Shown: positions 11,156 through 21,700 of the stretch, one piece after another | How positions within the stretch are numbered: position 1 is the stretch's first letter | Layout: every line of letters begins with the position of its first letter | Source of the DNA: Ricinus communis | Lineage: Eukaryota > Streptophyta > Magnoliopsida > Malpighiales > Euphorbiaceae | DNA length: 64,000 nucleotides | Assembly: GCF_019578655.1 (NCBI RefSeq) | Contig: NC_063258.1 | Span: 17,240,802 to 17,304,801, forward strand | Direction: 5' to 3' | Made by a program: the position numbers and the translations under genes | Notes under the pieces: generated by a model | The model's database searches: none | What the model was told of the DNA's origin: nothing | The model's input: the letters and a program-made list of their open reading frames with translations, nothing else

Positions 11156-11834
11156 TAATATGAACCTTGGCAACTTTTGAAAAGACCCAACATCTGGAAT
11201 CAAAATTAGAATCCCAAGAAAGCTAAATATTATCTTTGATGACATTAACCCAAAGATAACTTGTATCTCGAACCTTGATATAAGAATAACGGTTGACGCC
11301 TCACTCAACAAAGGTAGAAGGTGAGTGATAAGTCTTTGTTTGAATGCCACAAGAACAAGTTCTTGATAATTTTGAAGTTCTTCCAAATAACCAAGCAAGA
11401 ATAAACTCACAATAATTTTATTTCAACAATGATCAATCCCTTATGCCATTCGGCTACAAAGGGTTTAAATAGATAAAAGACATAACTTAATTTTCTATTT
11501 GTATAAAGAAAATAAATGAATTAGGAATAAACTAAAGTATATCCTAAATAGATTTTTTCCTAAATAACAAAATAAGGAACTATACTTAATTAGGGAATAA
11601 TAAAAGTCTATTCTAAAAGGAAATAAGAAAAGACTTCCAAAATAATAAAATAAGAAGCTTGATTGATTTAGTCAATCCTAATCAATAAAGATATGACTAA
11701 ATCAATCCAGATATATTCATAAATAACTAAATAAGGGATCCCCATTGTTTCCTCTTTGGTGTAGATGTCCCATTAGGTCAATGAAGCACTAAAGTGGCAC
11801 CTCCTAGAGCTCACCTTTTTGGAGAATTCGTATG
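11156..11834 (-). mobile_element. LTR relic related to LTR-3, reverse
   Basis: The left end (taatatgaacc) resembles the reverse of the family's terminus gttcatatca. On the reverse strand the order of features matches LTR-3 at 42,548-43,436: a ctatttaaa region, then cttgttcttgtggc, then gcgtc. The right limit is put at ttcgtatgc, followed by ccccttccttttc, which on the reverse strand reads as a purine-rich tract. Both termini are mutated and no duplication is visible, so the limits are approximate. Confidence 0.5.
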
Positions 11835-11871
11835 CCCCCTTCCTTTTCAAGCCTAAAGTGTGTCATGGCTT

Positions 11872-12462
11872 GAATTTGAGAAAACGACCCCATAATAGTG
11901 CTAATAATTTTATCAATAGGAGAAAATAACTCCGTAATTTTGATATATCTGTGATTATGAGAAAAAAATGTGTATACTTATGAGAAAACAACCTTGTAAG
12001 AGGGGTATATTTATAAATATTAGAAAATAACCCGGTAATACCATGATATTTAAGAATCTAATGAAATAACCCCGTAATTGGTGGTATATTTGTGAGTATG
12101 AGAAAACAACCCCTTAAATGAGTTAATTTTATAATATGATTAAAAAAATCCCATAAAAGGGGTGTATTTATATCAATATATGAAAATAACCCCGTAAAAC
12201 ATGTATATTAATGAATTTTAGAAAACAACCCCATAATAGTGCTAATAATTTAATATGAGAAAACGATCTCATAAAAGTGGTATATTTAACAATTTAAGAA
12301 AATAACCCCGTAAAACATGTATATTTATGAATATGAGAAAATAACCCCGTAAAAGTAGTGTAATTGCGAGTCTGAGAAAACAGCCTCGTAGAAGGGGTAA
12401 ATTTTTTAATATGAGGAAACAATCCCATAAGAGGGGTATATTTATAAATATTAGAAAACAAC
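11872..12462 (+). repeat. 39-bp tandem array, left part
   Basis: The word family gagaaaa(c/t)aaccccgtaa recurs at about 11,984, 12,024, 12,065, 12,104, 12,144, 12,184, 12,222, 12,259, 12,298, 12,337, 12,377, 12,415 and 12,455, a period of about 39 bases. The spacers are variants of ggggtatatttataaatat. The first units (11,872-11,980) are more diverged. Element X splits the array; its duplication ACAAC is the last five bases here. Because 39 is 13 codons, the reverse strand reads as a 13-residue repeat, which I treat as a by-product. Confidence 0.85.
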
Positions 12463-13901
12463 TGATGTGTGTAAAATACACACATCTAAATGGGCTTTTT
12501 AAGATCGATTTTATGGATATTTGGATGTAAATTGGTACCAACACTCACCCTATGCGTATGTTTGTGTGCATTAGGTCTAAAAGAAGTCAAAGAATGAAAA
12601 AGGAAAGAATTGGAGCATAATTGGACATCAAAGCTGCCGAAACAAGCTAAGTACGAGCATGAGGAAGCTGAACATGGCCGTGTTGGTCTCAACACTGGCC
12701 GTGTTCCCAACACAGGCCGTGTTACCAACACGGCCGTGTTGGACATCAAAGAAGAAGTAGATCTTATTGAGCATAGCCACAGAGAGTAACACGGCCAGGA
12801 ACACCAGCCCGTGTCCTTAACACGGCCGTGTTGGAGGCGACAGGGGGTATTAATTAAAAGAACGAAGAGAGAAAAAAAAGGGAGGAGGCTAGGGCTAGAA
12901 CATCCCAAACCCTAATTTTTCTTTCTCTAAGGGTTTTCTGCGTTGAAACTAAGAGAAAAGGAGACTTGGATCAAGGTTTCAATCAGATTCCCTTGAAGGA
13001 TCGAAGATTGGGCAAGGTTTGTTGATTGATTTTCAAATCGAGCAAGAGGAACAAGAATCGATTCAAGTAGAGCAAAAGGATTTGAGGCTGTTTACTCTCA
13101 TCCAAGGGTGTAATCGGGTTTTCTCTACCTTTGCTTATTGCTGTAATTGAATTCTTGTATACTTTGAGAATGAACATGATTAGCTAGATTGATTAAATCC
13201 ATTGGGATTTCTTTACTATGTTGGCTTGATATTATATTGTTGGATTGTTTGGGTTAATTTTGTATTCTTCTTATTTTCAGTATTAATAAGATAATGCATT
13301 ATTCATGAGACGTTGTGAATTGTGTGTTTAGATTGCTTTGTGTGATTGAGAAGTCCATTTGGCAATTGGAATTTTGAATAGCAAGAACTGGTTAATAATC
13401 GCTTAGAGATAAGGATAATTAACTAGCCGGATTAAGAATTAACAAAGCTTAATAGAGGCGGATTAAAGCTTAAGGCTAATTTAAGAATCAATCGTTAGGA
13501 AGAGATTCCAACTTTAGGTTATTAGGTTTAGGAATTCGGTTATCTCGAGAGAGAAATCGAATTCGGTTAAGAATTCGTCCATGGGTTGCATAATTAGACT
13601 CACCGATCCTTTATCTTTTGTTTGATTGCCAACTAGTTTAGATTCCCTTTGGGTTTGCCTTCTTGTCTTGATTATTTCGTTTATCAATCACTCTTGCATC
13701 TCCCTTAGGACTTAGCTTGTAGCTATTAGTTAGTTTAGAAATTATTTATCACTAATTTTAGGTTAATATAACAAAGAACAAAGGAGTAACTCTGGGCTTT
13801 CACTTTCCCGAGGAATATGACCTTGATACTCGCCATTAGTGCTAGACTGCATCGATAGGTACACTGCCTTAGATTGTAGCTAACACGAGTAGCACACATC
13901 A
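12463..13901 (+). mobile_element. Element X 5' LTR
   Basis: This LTR is 1,439 bp and pairs with 32,886-34,331. Perfect and near-perfect copies of aacacggccgtgtt cluster at about 12,675-12,840. A candidate core promoter, tattaattaaaag, follows near 12,848. The 3' part carries the Athila tail cactgccttagattgtagct seen in both solo LTRs. It ends in CACATCA, the reverse complement of the start TGATGTG. Confidence 0.93.
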
Positions 13902-13907
13902 AGTTTT

Positions 13908-13925
13908 TGGCGCCGTTGCCGGGGA
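13908..13925 (+). other. Primer-binding site of X (tRNA-Asp)
   Basis: The 18 bases tggcgccgttgccgggga, six bases after the LTR end, are complementary to the 3' end of plant tRNA-Asp(GUC) including CCA. Athila and Tat lineages use tRNA-Asp in this way. Confidence 0.92.
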
Positions 13926-14067
13926 ACGGTTTCTGTGAACTAAATTGAGATTTTAATATTTGTTAGTCTAGTCATTTCTCTTTTTGTTCATAATTTATTT
14001 TCTGTGTATAGTTTTGTTCTTATCCCGTTTGTTGGTGTTGTTGTTCTTTATTGTGCTCAGGTAGTTT

Positions 14068-15719
14068 ATGACCAGGAGCTCTAATCCTAATCTTACAGAG
14101 CCTTTATCTGAACCCGAGCGCTCTCTTAGATTGCTAAGGAGGCATATGCAAGCAGTAGAGGAGGAGATTGAAGCAGAGATTCCTGTTCGTGAAACTAGTG
14201 AGATGGAGAACCACAATACAAATGGAGGTAATGATGAAAGGACCATGTACGAGTTTGCTAGGCCCTCTCTAGCAGGGACGCAAACTGGGATAGTGAGGCC
14301 TCCCGCGGCGGCCAATAATTTTGAAATAAAGCCGAATGTAATCCAGAATACGGTGCAATTTGGAGGATTGGCGAGCGAAGATCCGAACGAGCATATCGCC
14401 AACTTTTTGGAAATATGTGATACCTTTAAGATTAAGGAACAACTGATGATGCCATACGGTTGACGCTGTTTCCTTTTTCCTTGAAGGATAGAGCGAAAAG
14501 ATGGCTGCAGTCCTTGCCACTGAAAACGATCACTACCTGGACTTCTTTGGCTGAAAAGTTTTTGAATAAGTATTTTCCTCCTACTAAGACTGCTCAAATG
14601 CGAAATAACATATCTTCTTTTGTGCAGGGTGAAGGATAATCGATGTACGAAGCCTGGGAGCGCTTCAAGGACTTGTTAAGGTGTTGCCCACACCATGGTC
14701 TTCCTCTCTGGATGCAAGTGCAGACATTCTATAGTGGCATGAATACAGCCACTAGACAAATGGTAGATGGAGCTACAGGGGGAGCTATTAATAGTAAAAC
14801 ACCTGAGCAAGCCCAGGATTTAATAGAAGAGATGGCCACCAACACTTATCAATGGCAAATTCCACGAGCTAGAGGTCCAAGGCCCGTTGTATATCGGGCT
14901 GAGGCAGATCCTACAGCAGCCTTGGCGGCACAAGTAGAGCTACTTTCCAAAAAGATAGAACAACTTCAGATGCCGGTCTAAGCAGTTCAGCCCGGATGTG
15001 AATTCTGTGGTGGACCGCATTACAGTGCCAATTGTAATGCGGGAGGTATGTTTGCATCTTCTATGCCTACTAATGTTTCTAACGTTGAGCATGTTGATTA
15101 TGTAGGTAGGCAGCAGAATGATCCCTACAGCAATACATACAACCCAGGGTGGAGGAATCATCCTAATTTTGGATGGAGGAACTCCAATACCCAAGGTCCA
15201 CTAGGATACCAATGGGTTGCATCAGCAGCAACCTATGCAATCTATTCCCCATCAACCAGGAGGTAGTCAAGAGAAGAAACCTAACTTGGAAGAGTTGATG
15301 ATGAAGTTCATTGCAACTTCAGAAAATAGATTTCAGCAAACAGACACTGCCGTTCGGAATCAACAAGCTTCAATTCAGAACTTAGAAACTCAAATTGGGC
15401 AGTTGTCTAGGATGATGGCTGAGAGGCAGCCAGGCACGCTTCCAAGTAACACAGAGTCTAATCCAAGGGAGCATGCCAAAGCAATTACTTTGAGATCAGG
15501 TAAGGAACTTACTAGTTCATTTAAGCCTTTCGCTAATAATGATTCTAATGTGCAAGTGGATGAGTCGGAAAAGAAAGACAATCCTGAAGAGAAAGAAAAG
15601 GGAGCAGTTGAAGAGAAGGAGGATTCGAAGAAGATTCCCTTGAGGCCATACCAACCTCCCATTCATATCCTGCAAAACTCAAGCAGGATAAAGTTGATCA
15701 GCAATTTGGTAAACTTTTA
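14068..15719 (+). pseudogene. gag: Element X gag (broken)
   Basis: This encoded the capsid/nucleocapsid protein that packages element RNA. The first frame (14,068-14,463, 131 codons) begins MTRSSNPNL and enters the capsid domain, where a frameshift occurs near 14,440. The domain continues in the next frame through KDRAKRWLQSL and, past a TAA at 14,636-14,638, EAWERFKDLLR. Another TAA lies near 14,979. A zinc knuckle follows at about 14,998-15,036 (C-x2-C-x3-H-x4-C, CEFCGGPHYSANC). A frameshift near 15,210 leads into the glutamine-rich Athila Gag tail with a coiled-coil-like stretch (TQIGQLSRMMAER) and ITLRSGKEL (15,217-15,670). At least three frame changes and two stops make it non-functional. 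Confidence 0.88.
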
Positions 15720-16376
15720 GATCTTTTTAAACAATTGTGGATTAACTTGCCGTTTGTTGAAGCTATTTCGCAGATGCCAAAGTATGTGAAGTTTTTAAAA
15801 GAAATCATAAGCAACAAGAGGAAGTTAGAGGATTTGGGATTGGTGACCTTGAATGCAGAATGCTCAGCAGTGTTTCAGAGCAAGATTCCAGTCAAACGAC
15901 GCGACCCAGGGAGTTTTACTATACCTTGTTTGATTGGAGATAAATTGAAATTGCTAGCATTAGCTGATTTGGGAGCTAGCATCAATTTGATGCCTAGTTC
16001 ATTATTTGAGGAGTTAGGACTAAGCACTTCTAAGCTAACTCCTACCGGGATGAGTATACAACTAGCAGACAGAACTGTTAAGTACCCAAAAGGGATTATA
16101 GAAGATGTGCTAGTTAAAGTTAACAAATTTATATTTCCTGTGGATTTTTTTGTCATGGATATGAATGGTGAGAGTGATGTCCCATTGATCCTAGGTAGAC
16201 CATTTTTAGCTACATCTAAAGCTTTGATAGATGTTAGTAGCGAAAAGCTGGAACTTAGGGTAGATGATGAGAGCATTACATTTGATTTGACTAAATCCTT
16301 GAGATACCCATATGAGCATAATGGTACTGTCTGTTCGATTGATTTTATCAATGATATTGTGGAATCTCAATTGTAG
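15680..16376 (+). pseudogene. Element X aspartic protease domain
   Basis: The frame is open from about 15,680, after a frameshift from gag near 15,670, to the TAG at 16,374-16,376. From the first methionine at 15,735 it has 213 codons. The active-site region ADLGAS is at residues 77-82, with Leu in the position before Gly as is common in Athila elements. The second conserved strand, LILGRPFLAT, lies about 75 residues on. The enzyme would cut the Gag-Pol polyprotein. In an intact element this is one frame with gag and pol; here it is cut off on both sides. The domain itself looks complete. Confidence 0.88.
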
Positions 16377-16560
16377 GAAATAATGATTGATGATCCTTTG
16401 CAAGTGGCAATGCAAGAAAATGAGGACAATTTATCCAATGAACAAGTGTTGGAGTAGCTAGAGCACTTATTAGCTGCTGATGTTGATGACGAAAAGACTG
16501 ATGGTTTTGTTGATCTTGACAGGTCAGGACGAAAAGACTTATTAGCCGCCCATTCTTGAA
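16377..16560 (+). pseudogene. Element X protease-RT linker (broken)
   Basis: This gap between the protease stop and the open RT frame is the acidic linker of the polyprotein. It holds several stops in every forward frame and a short repeat around gacgaaaagact (near 16,488 and 16,529). I see no independent gene. Confidence 0.5.
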
Positions 16561-18153
16561 TTGAAAGAGTTGCCAGCGCACTTAATATATGCCTACCTAG
16601 ATGAAGCAAAGCACTTACCGGTTATTATTTTCGCTCATCTCACACCTGAGGAGAGGGAGATGGTGCTGTGTATTTTGAGAAGGTATGCAAAGGCATTTTC
16701 GTATAAGACGGCTGACATACCAGGAATAAACCCGAGTTACTGCCTTCATAAGATTTTGGTGGAGGATGAGTTCAAACCGGTGGTGCAGCCACAAAGGCGG
16801 TTGAACCCTCATATGAAAGAGGCGGTTAAAAAAGAGGTAATTAAACTTCTTGATTCAGGTTTAATTTACCCTATTTCTGACAGTGCTTGGGTGAGTCCTG
16901 TGCAGGTGGTTCCTAAGAAAGGGGGCATGACGGTGGTGAAAAATGAAAAGGAGGAGCTGATCCCTACACGAACGGTAATGGGCTTTCGGGTTTGCATAGA
17001 CTACCGACGCTTGAATGATGCAACCCGAAAGGACCACTTTCCCCTTCCTTTTATCGGTTAAATGCTTGAGAGGCTTTCAGGCCATAAGTATTACTGTTTC
17101 CTTGACGGTTTTTCTGGTTATTTTCAGATTCCCATAGCACCAGAAGACCAAGAGAAGACGACATTCACTTGTCCTTATGGCACATTTGCCTATAGGAGGA
17201 TGCCGTTTGGCTTGTGTAATGTGCCTGCGACCTTTCAACAGTGTATGATGGCCATTTTCCATGACATGATAGAGGAGTCGATGGAGGTCTTCATGGATGA
17301 CTTCTCTGTATTCGGTAACTCTTTCTCCCATTGTTTGAAAAATTTGGAAAGGATGTTAGCTAGGTGTATTGAAGCTAACCTGGTGTTGAATTGGAAAAAC
17401 TGTCATTTTATGGTCCAAGAGGGTATAGTCTTAGGACATAAAGTGTCATATGCAGGGTTGGAAGTAGATAGAGCTAAAGTGGAAGTTATAAGTAAACTAC
17501 CTCCCCTTACTTCGGTTAGGGCTGTTAGAAGTTTCTTAGGGCATGCAGGGTTTTATAAAAGGTTCATTAAGGACTTTTCTAAGATCGCTAGGCCTTTAAC
17601 TCAATTGCTAGTAAAAGATATACCTTTTGAATTTGATGATGATTGTTTAAGAGCTTTTGAGTTATTAAAGGAAAAACTAACCACGACTCCCATCATGGTT
17701 TCTCCTGATTGGGAGCTGCCCTTTGAGCTTATGTGCGATGCTAGTGATTTTGCAGTTGGAGCTGTTTTAGGCCAGCGCAAGGAGAAAAAATTCCAACCTA
17801 TTTACTATGCTAGCAAGACACTTACGGACGCCCAAGAACACTATACAACCATAGAGAAGGAGCTCCTAGTTGTCGTGTTCGCTTTTGACAAATTTTGTTC
17901 CTACCTTGTGCTGTCAAAGACAATTGTTTACACGGATCATTCTACTTTAAGGTATTTATTTTCAAAGCATGATTCCAAGCCAAGATTGATTCGTTGGGTT
18001 CTTCTATTACAGGAATTTGACTTGGAAATTAAGGACAAATGAGGAGCTGAAAATCTTGCAGCAGACCATCTTTCTCGATTAGAGAACCCACACTTGGAGG
18101 AGCTTAATGAGTAAGAGATCGATGACTTCTTTCCGGATGAGCACTTATGCTCA
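16561..18153 (+). pseudogene. pol: Element X reverse transcriptase-RNase H (broken)
   Basis: This copied element RNA into DNA and removed the RNA strand. RT starts at 16,561 with the Athila-style linker (ELPAHLIYAYL) and includes GFRVCIDYRRLN. A TAA at 17,059-17,061 replaces an expected Gln codon before MLERLSGH. The frame then runs 326 codons, with catalytic FMDD at residues 77-80 of that part, [13 protein letters not shown] upstream, and the thumb motif [15 protein letters not shown]. RNase H follows with acidic residues at 226 (CDASD), 265-267 (EKE) and 292 (TDHS). A TGA at 18,040-18,042 interrupts just before AADHLSRL, where Arg is expected. More stops follow, for example near 18,113. Confidence 0.93.
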
Positions 18154-19397
18154 ATGCAGGTGGCAAATGATATTCCTTGGTTTTCTAATTATGCAAATTA
18201 TTTGGCTGCAAGGGTACTCCCAAAGGGTATGACGGGCCAGCAAAAGAAGAAATTCTTTGCTGACTTGAAGTATTACATTTGGGATGACCCCTTCTTGTTT
18301 AGAATTTGTGCAGATCAAATTATTAGGAGGTGTGTATATGGGGAGGAGATCATTCAAATTCTCAAGCATTGTCATGAGGGACCGGTTGGTGGACACCAAG
18401 CCGCAAATCATACGGCCAGGAAGGTTATGGATGCTGGCTTTTATTGGCCGACTATCTTCCAGGATGCACGAGCTTATGTCCAGGTTTGTGATGCATGCCA
18501 ACGGTCGGGTAATATTTCACTGAGATGAATGCCCTGACATAGTATACAAGTGTTGGAAATTTTTGATGTTTGGGGCATTGATTTTATGGGTCCTTTTCCT
18601 TCTTCGTATGGATGTAAGTATATAATGGTGGCTGTTGAATATTTTTCTAAATGGCCTGAGGCACAAGCCTTGCCTACTAATGATGCTAGGGTAGTTGTGA
18701 GGTTCCTTAAGAGATTATTCTCTAGGTTTGGAACACCTCGAGCATTAATTAGTGATAGGGGAACCCATTTCTGTAATTCTCAACTTGAGAAAGTGCTGAA
18801 AAGATATGGAGTATCTCAGTGATTCTCCACACCTTATCATTGACAAACGAGTGGGCAAGTAGTTACTAATAGGGGCTCAAGCGTATTTTAGAGAAGACTG
18901 TAGGAGCCAGCAGGAAAGATTGGACTACAAAGCTAGATGATGCTTTATGGGCATTTAGAACTGCCTATAGGACTTCTACAGGGTTCACTCCCTTTAGGCT
19001 TGTGTATGGAAAAGGTTTTCATTTACCTGTGGAGCTAGAACATAAAGCATTATGGGCACTTAATTCATGTAACTTTGATTTGGATACCGCAGGTAGACAA
19101 AGGCATTGGTAGATAAATGAGCTAGAGGAGTGGCATCAACAAGCCTATAAAAATTCAACAATCTACAAGGCGAAGACCAAACAATGGCATGACAAGCGAT
19201 TGAAAAATTGGAAGGAATTTAACGTAGGAGATAGTCTGTTATTATTTAACTCTCGTCTCCGTTTATTTCCAGGAAAGCTGAAGAGTTGTTGGTCGGGGCC
19301 ATTTACATTGACACAAGTCTTCCTTTATGGTGCGGTTGAAGTACATCATCCAGAAAAGGGAAATTTCAAGGTTAATGGGCAGAGGTTGAAGCATTAC
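18154..19397 (+). pseudogene. Element X integrase, main part (broken)
   Basis: This would insert the DNA copy into the genome. The zinc-binding domain is in 18,154-18,528: its two histidines lie around HCHEGPVGGHQ and its cysteines in CDACQRSG. The catalytic core is at 18,550-18,822, with the first Asp in [14 protein letters not shown] and the second in [14 protein letters not shown] at 18,820-18,822, frame disruption and more stops follow through the part that should hold the catalytic Glu (18,823-19,199). The C-terminal region is open from 19,200 (FNVGDSLLLFNSRL) to 19,397, where Y is inserted after QRLKHY. The last piece of the gene is at 28,742-28,800. Confidence 0.92.
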
Positions 19398-21700
19398 TGT
19401 AACACCCCCATCACATGTTAACCAATAAACATTAGTCAGGAAGCATACAAGCGTCGTAGAATATATACTACAGGTAGATAGGTCAATATGCAAATTGTTA
19501 AGAATCAAGACACAAGGTTATTAACATATAAACATATGATTATACTTAAACATCATTTAACAAGTATTCAAAACATCTTCTTATGCCTTACAAGGCACAC
19601 TTCTATATACATCACATAACTGCATACAAAATGCATCGGAGGAGACTCCTGGCCGGCCCAACTTGAGCTGCTAAAAGCTAGACTTCGCATACAACCAACG
19701 GATGCACTACTATTTACAAACCTGAAAAGAAAAATTTTGGAGAGGGGTGAGCCTCCAGCTCAGTAAATAAATAATCAACATAATCTATATCACATACACT
19801 TAATACAATTTCCACCCAATCACATAACTTTCCATGATATTCATAGTTTAGGTATAAAGTCATACCATTCTACTCAATTCATTACAACCATCATAGAAGA
19901 AATACAATTCAACACTTATGGTTAGTTCTCACGGCTTGTGGATCCCCTTTAATGTGCTGCTCCGCCTCATCCTCACATATCACACACGTAAGCTGCTCCG
20001 CCTCATCTCACATTATACACTTTTATAGCCTCTCTAGGCTTTAGCCTCCCAAGGCTTTATATATATATCTTTTTTTTTCATAGGGGAATCCACCATTCAC
20101 ATGCACATATGCACTTAACATCACAATTCAATCATTTCACTTATATCATATTTCAGAAATAACAATTGTTCCACTCAACACCAATCATTTCCATCTCAGT
20201 CATTCAAACATAAACAATATTAAGCAAACGCAACCATTTGCGGAACATTTGATTAAATATATGAACATAGCAAATATTAACTATTTACTTACTTAAAATA
20301 CACTTATTCTTTTAGCATATAAGAACCTCCTTTCTCCACAACTTCCTTTCCAGGCCTTTGAGTACCTGTCAACACATTCATCAATTCACATTTCATGCAT
20401 ATTCCAAATATTCATGTAAATGCTAGTTCTAATGGATTACAAGATCATCCCCTCTCTAATTCATATTAACTCTTCCTCTAAGACTCTCAATTATTGTTTT
20501 AATATCATAGAAACATTTTCCATCTAGTTAAATACCAATTTAACTTAAATTAACATCAAATAAATTGCATAAAACTAATCTCCAACATCTCTGTTTTCTA
20601 GACAGAATTTAGTACCAAGGTATATTTATTGCTGGGAAAAATTGGCTTAATTCAAAAATCTCATATTAAATAGACATATCCGTCTATGCGTCTAGTTTCA
20701 TCTCCAAAAAGAATTACTCAATTCCGACTTCTATAGATTTAATTATCTTCAAATTACTGAGCAAGGGTCATACAGCTAGTTGTACCCGAGCAGAAATCTG
20801 TTTGCTCAATTTAAGCAACCAAAACGGCAAAAATAGCGAAATCACAAAACTACAAAGTTATAGAGGACTCTTCAAAATTTCCATAGACACCAATTAAGCT
20901 TAATTTGGACTCATATAACCCATGTTATGCCTAAAATACAGAACATCAAGGTTGCTGGAATTTTGACAGTTTTCTATCTTGACATACTTAAACTTAAATC
21001 AAGCTTAATCTCTATGCAATCATTCAATACTCTACTAATTTATGATAATCAGACCTTTAATTAATCAATGAGAGCATCAAATGAAGTTTTTCCAATTTGT
21101 AATCAAGAACCCTAATGACAAATTAATAACACTCAAATAACAACTTACCAATTTCAGCTTTTGGGTTGCTAATATGCTTAAATCCTTTAGCTTTAGCTTG
21201 GCTCCTTCAATAGTTGGCAAAATCCTATCTTAATCTTAAGCTTTTCTAGGTATTCCACTCCTCTCTCTTATTCTAAATTTTGTGTTTTTGGCCATGTACG
21301 GATTTTAGAGAAATGAAGAGGTAAAATGAGCTTGCTCATGGTTCCAATTTCCAAGATTCATCTCTCAATGCCACCACCTACTTAAACTAGTTTTATCATC
21401 CTAAATTAATTCTTACTAACCATATATAGGTACTAACTTTTAATTGTATCTTTTAAGTCCAATCTATTTACCCAACCTTCAACTATTGGTTCAATTAAGT
21501 CTTAAGGCTTAATACACATAACCCAAGTACTTAATCAACTTATCTAAATTAATAACCTAATATCATGCTTCTTATTCTCTACTTATAATTAATATATATC
21601 TGTTCTCATAAAATAAAAATATCATTGATATACCATCATATGCCCAATGATTAAATGTAAATGCACATAACATGGATGATGAGAAAATGCAGGCATTACA
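19398..21700 (-). mobile_element. Element Y 3' LTR
   Basis: This 2,303-bp LTR is nearly identical to the one at 26,510-28,741. About ten scattered single-base differences are visible, plus four clustered ones: near 19,641-19,665, 19,752-19,765, 19,987-19,995, and a block of about 73 bases (21,396-21,470 region) present here and missing from the other LTR. Confidence 0.93.
20057..20069 (-). promoter_or_regulatory. Candidate TATA box, Y 3' LTR
   Basis: On the reverse strand this reads as alternating TATATATATAAAGCC inside the LTR. The matching site in the other LTR is at about 27,174-27,186. Assignment rests on motif and position only. Confidence 0.4.

Noticed and set aside
11872..12462. 39-bp repeats as a CRISPR array
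   Set aside because: There are no unique spacers, units are degenerate, cas genes are absent, and the surroundings are plant retrotransposons.
12269..12544. A 91-codon frame with 13-residue repeats as a gene
   Set aside because: It is the reverse reading of the 39-bp array plus the LTR edge of X, with no domain or start context.
13908..13925. A tRNA-Asp gene
   Set aside because: Only the 18 bases complementary to the tRNA 3' end are present, right after an LTR, so it is a primer-binding site.
16561..18042. An integrated pararetrovirus as source of the RT-RNase H
   Set aside because: Integrase, LTRs, tRNA-Asp primer site and target-site duplication show an Athila-type retrotransposon. No movement-protein motif is seen.
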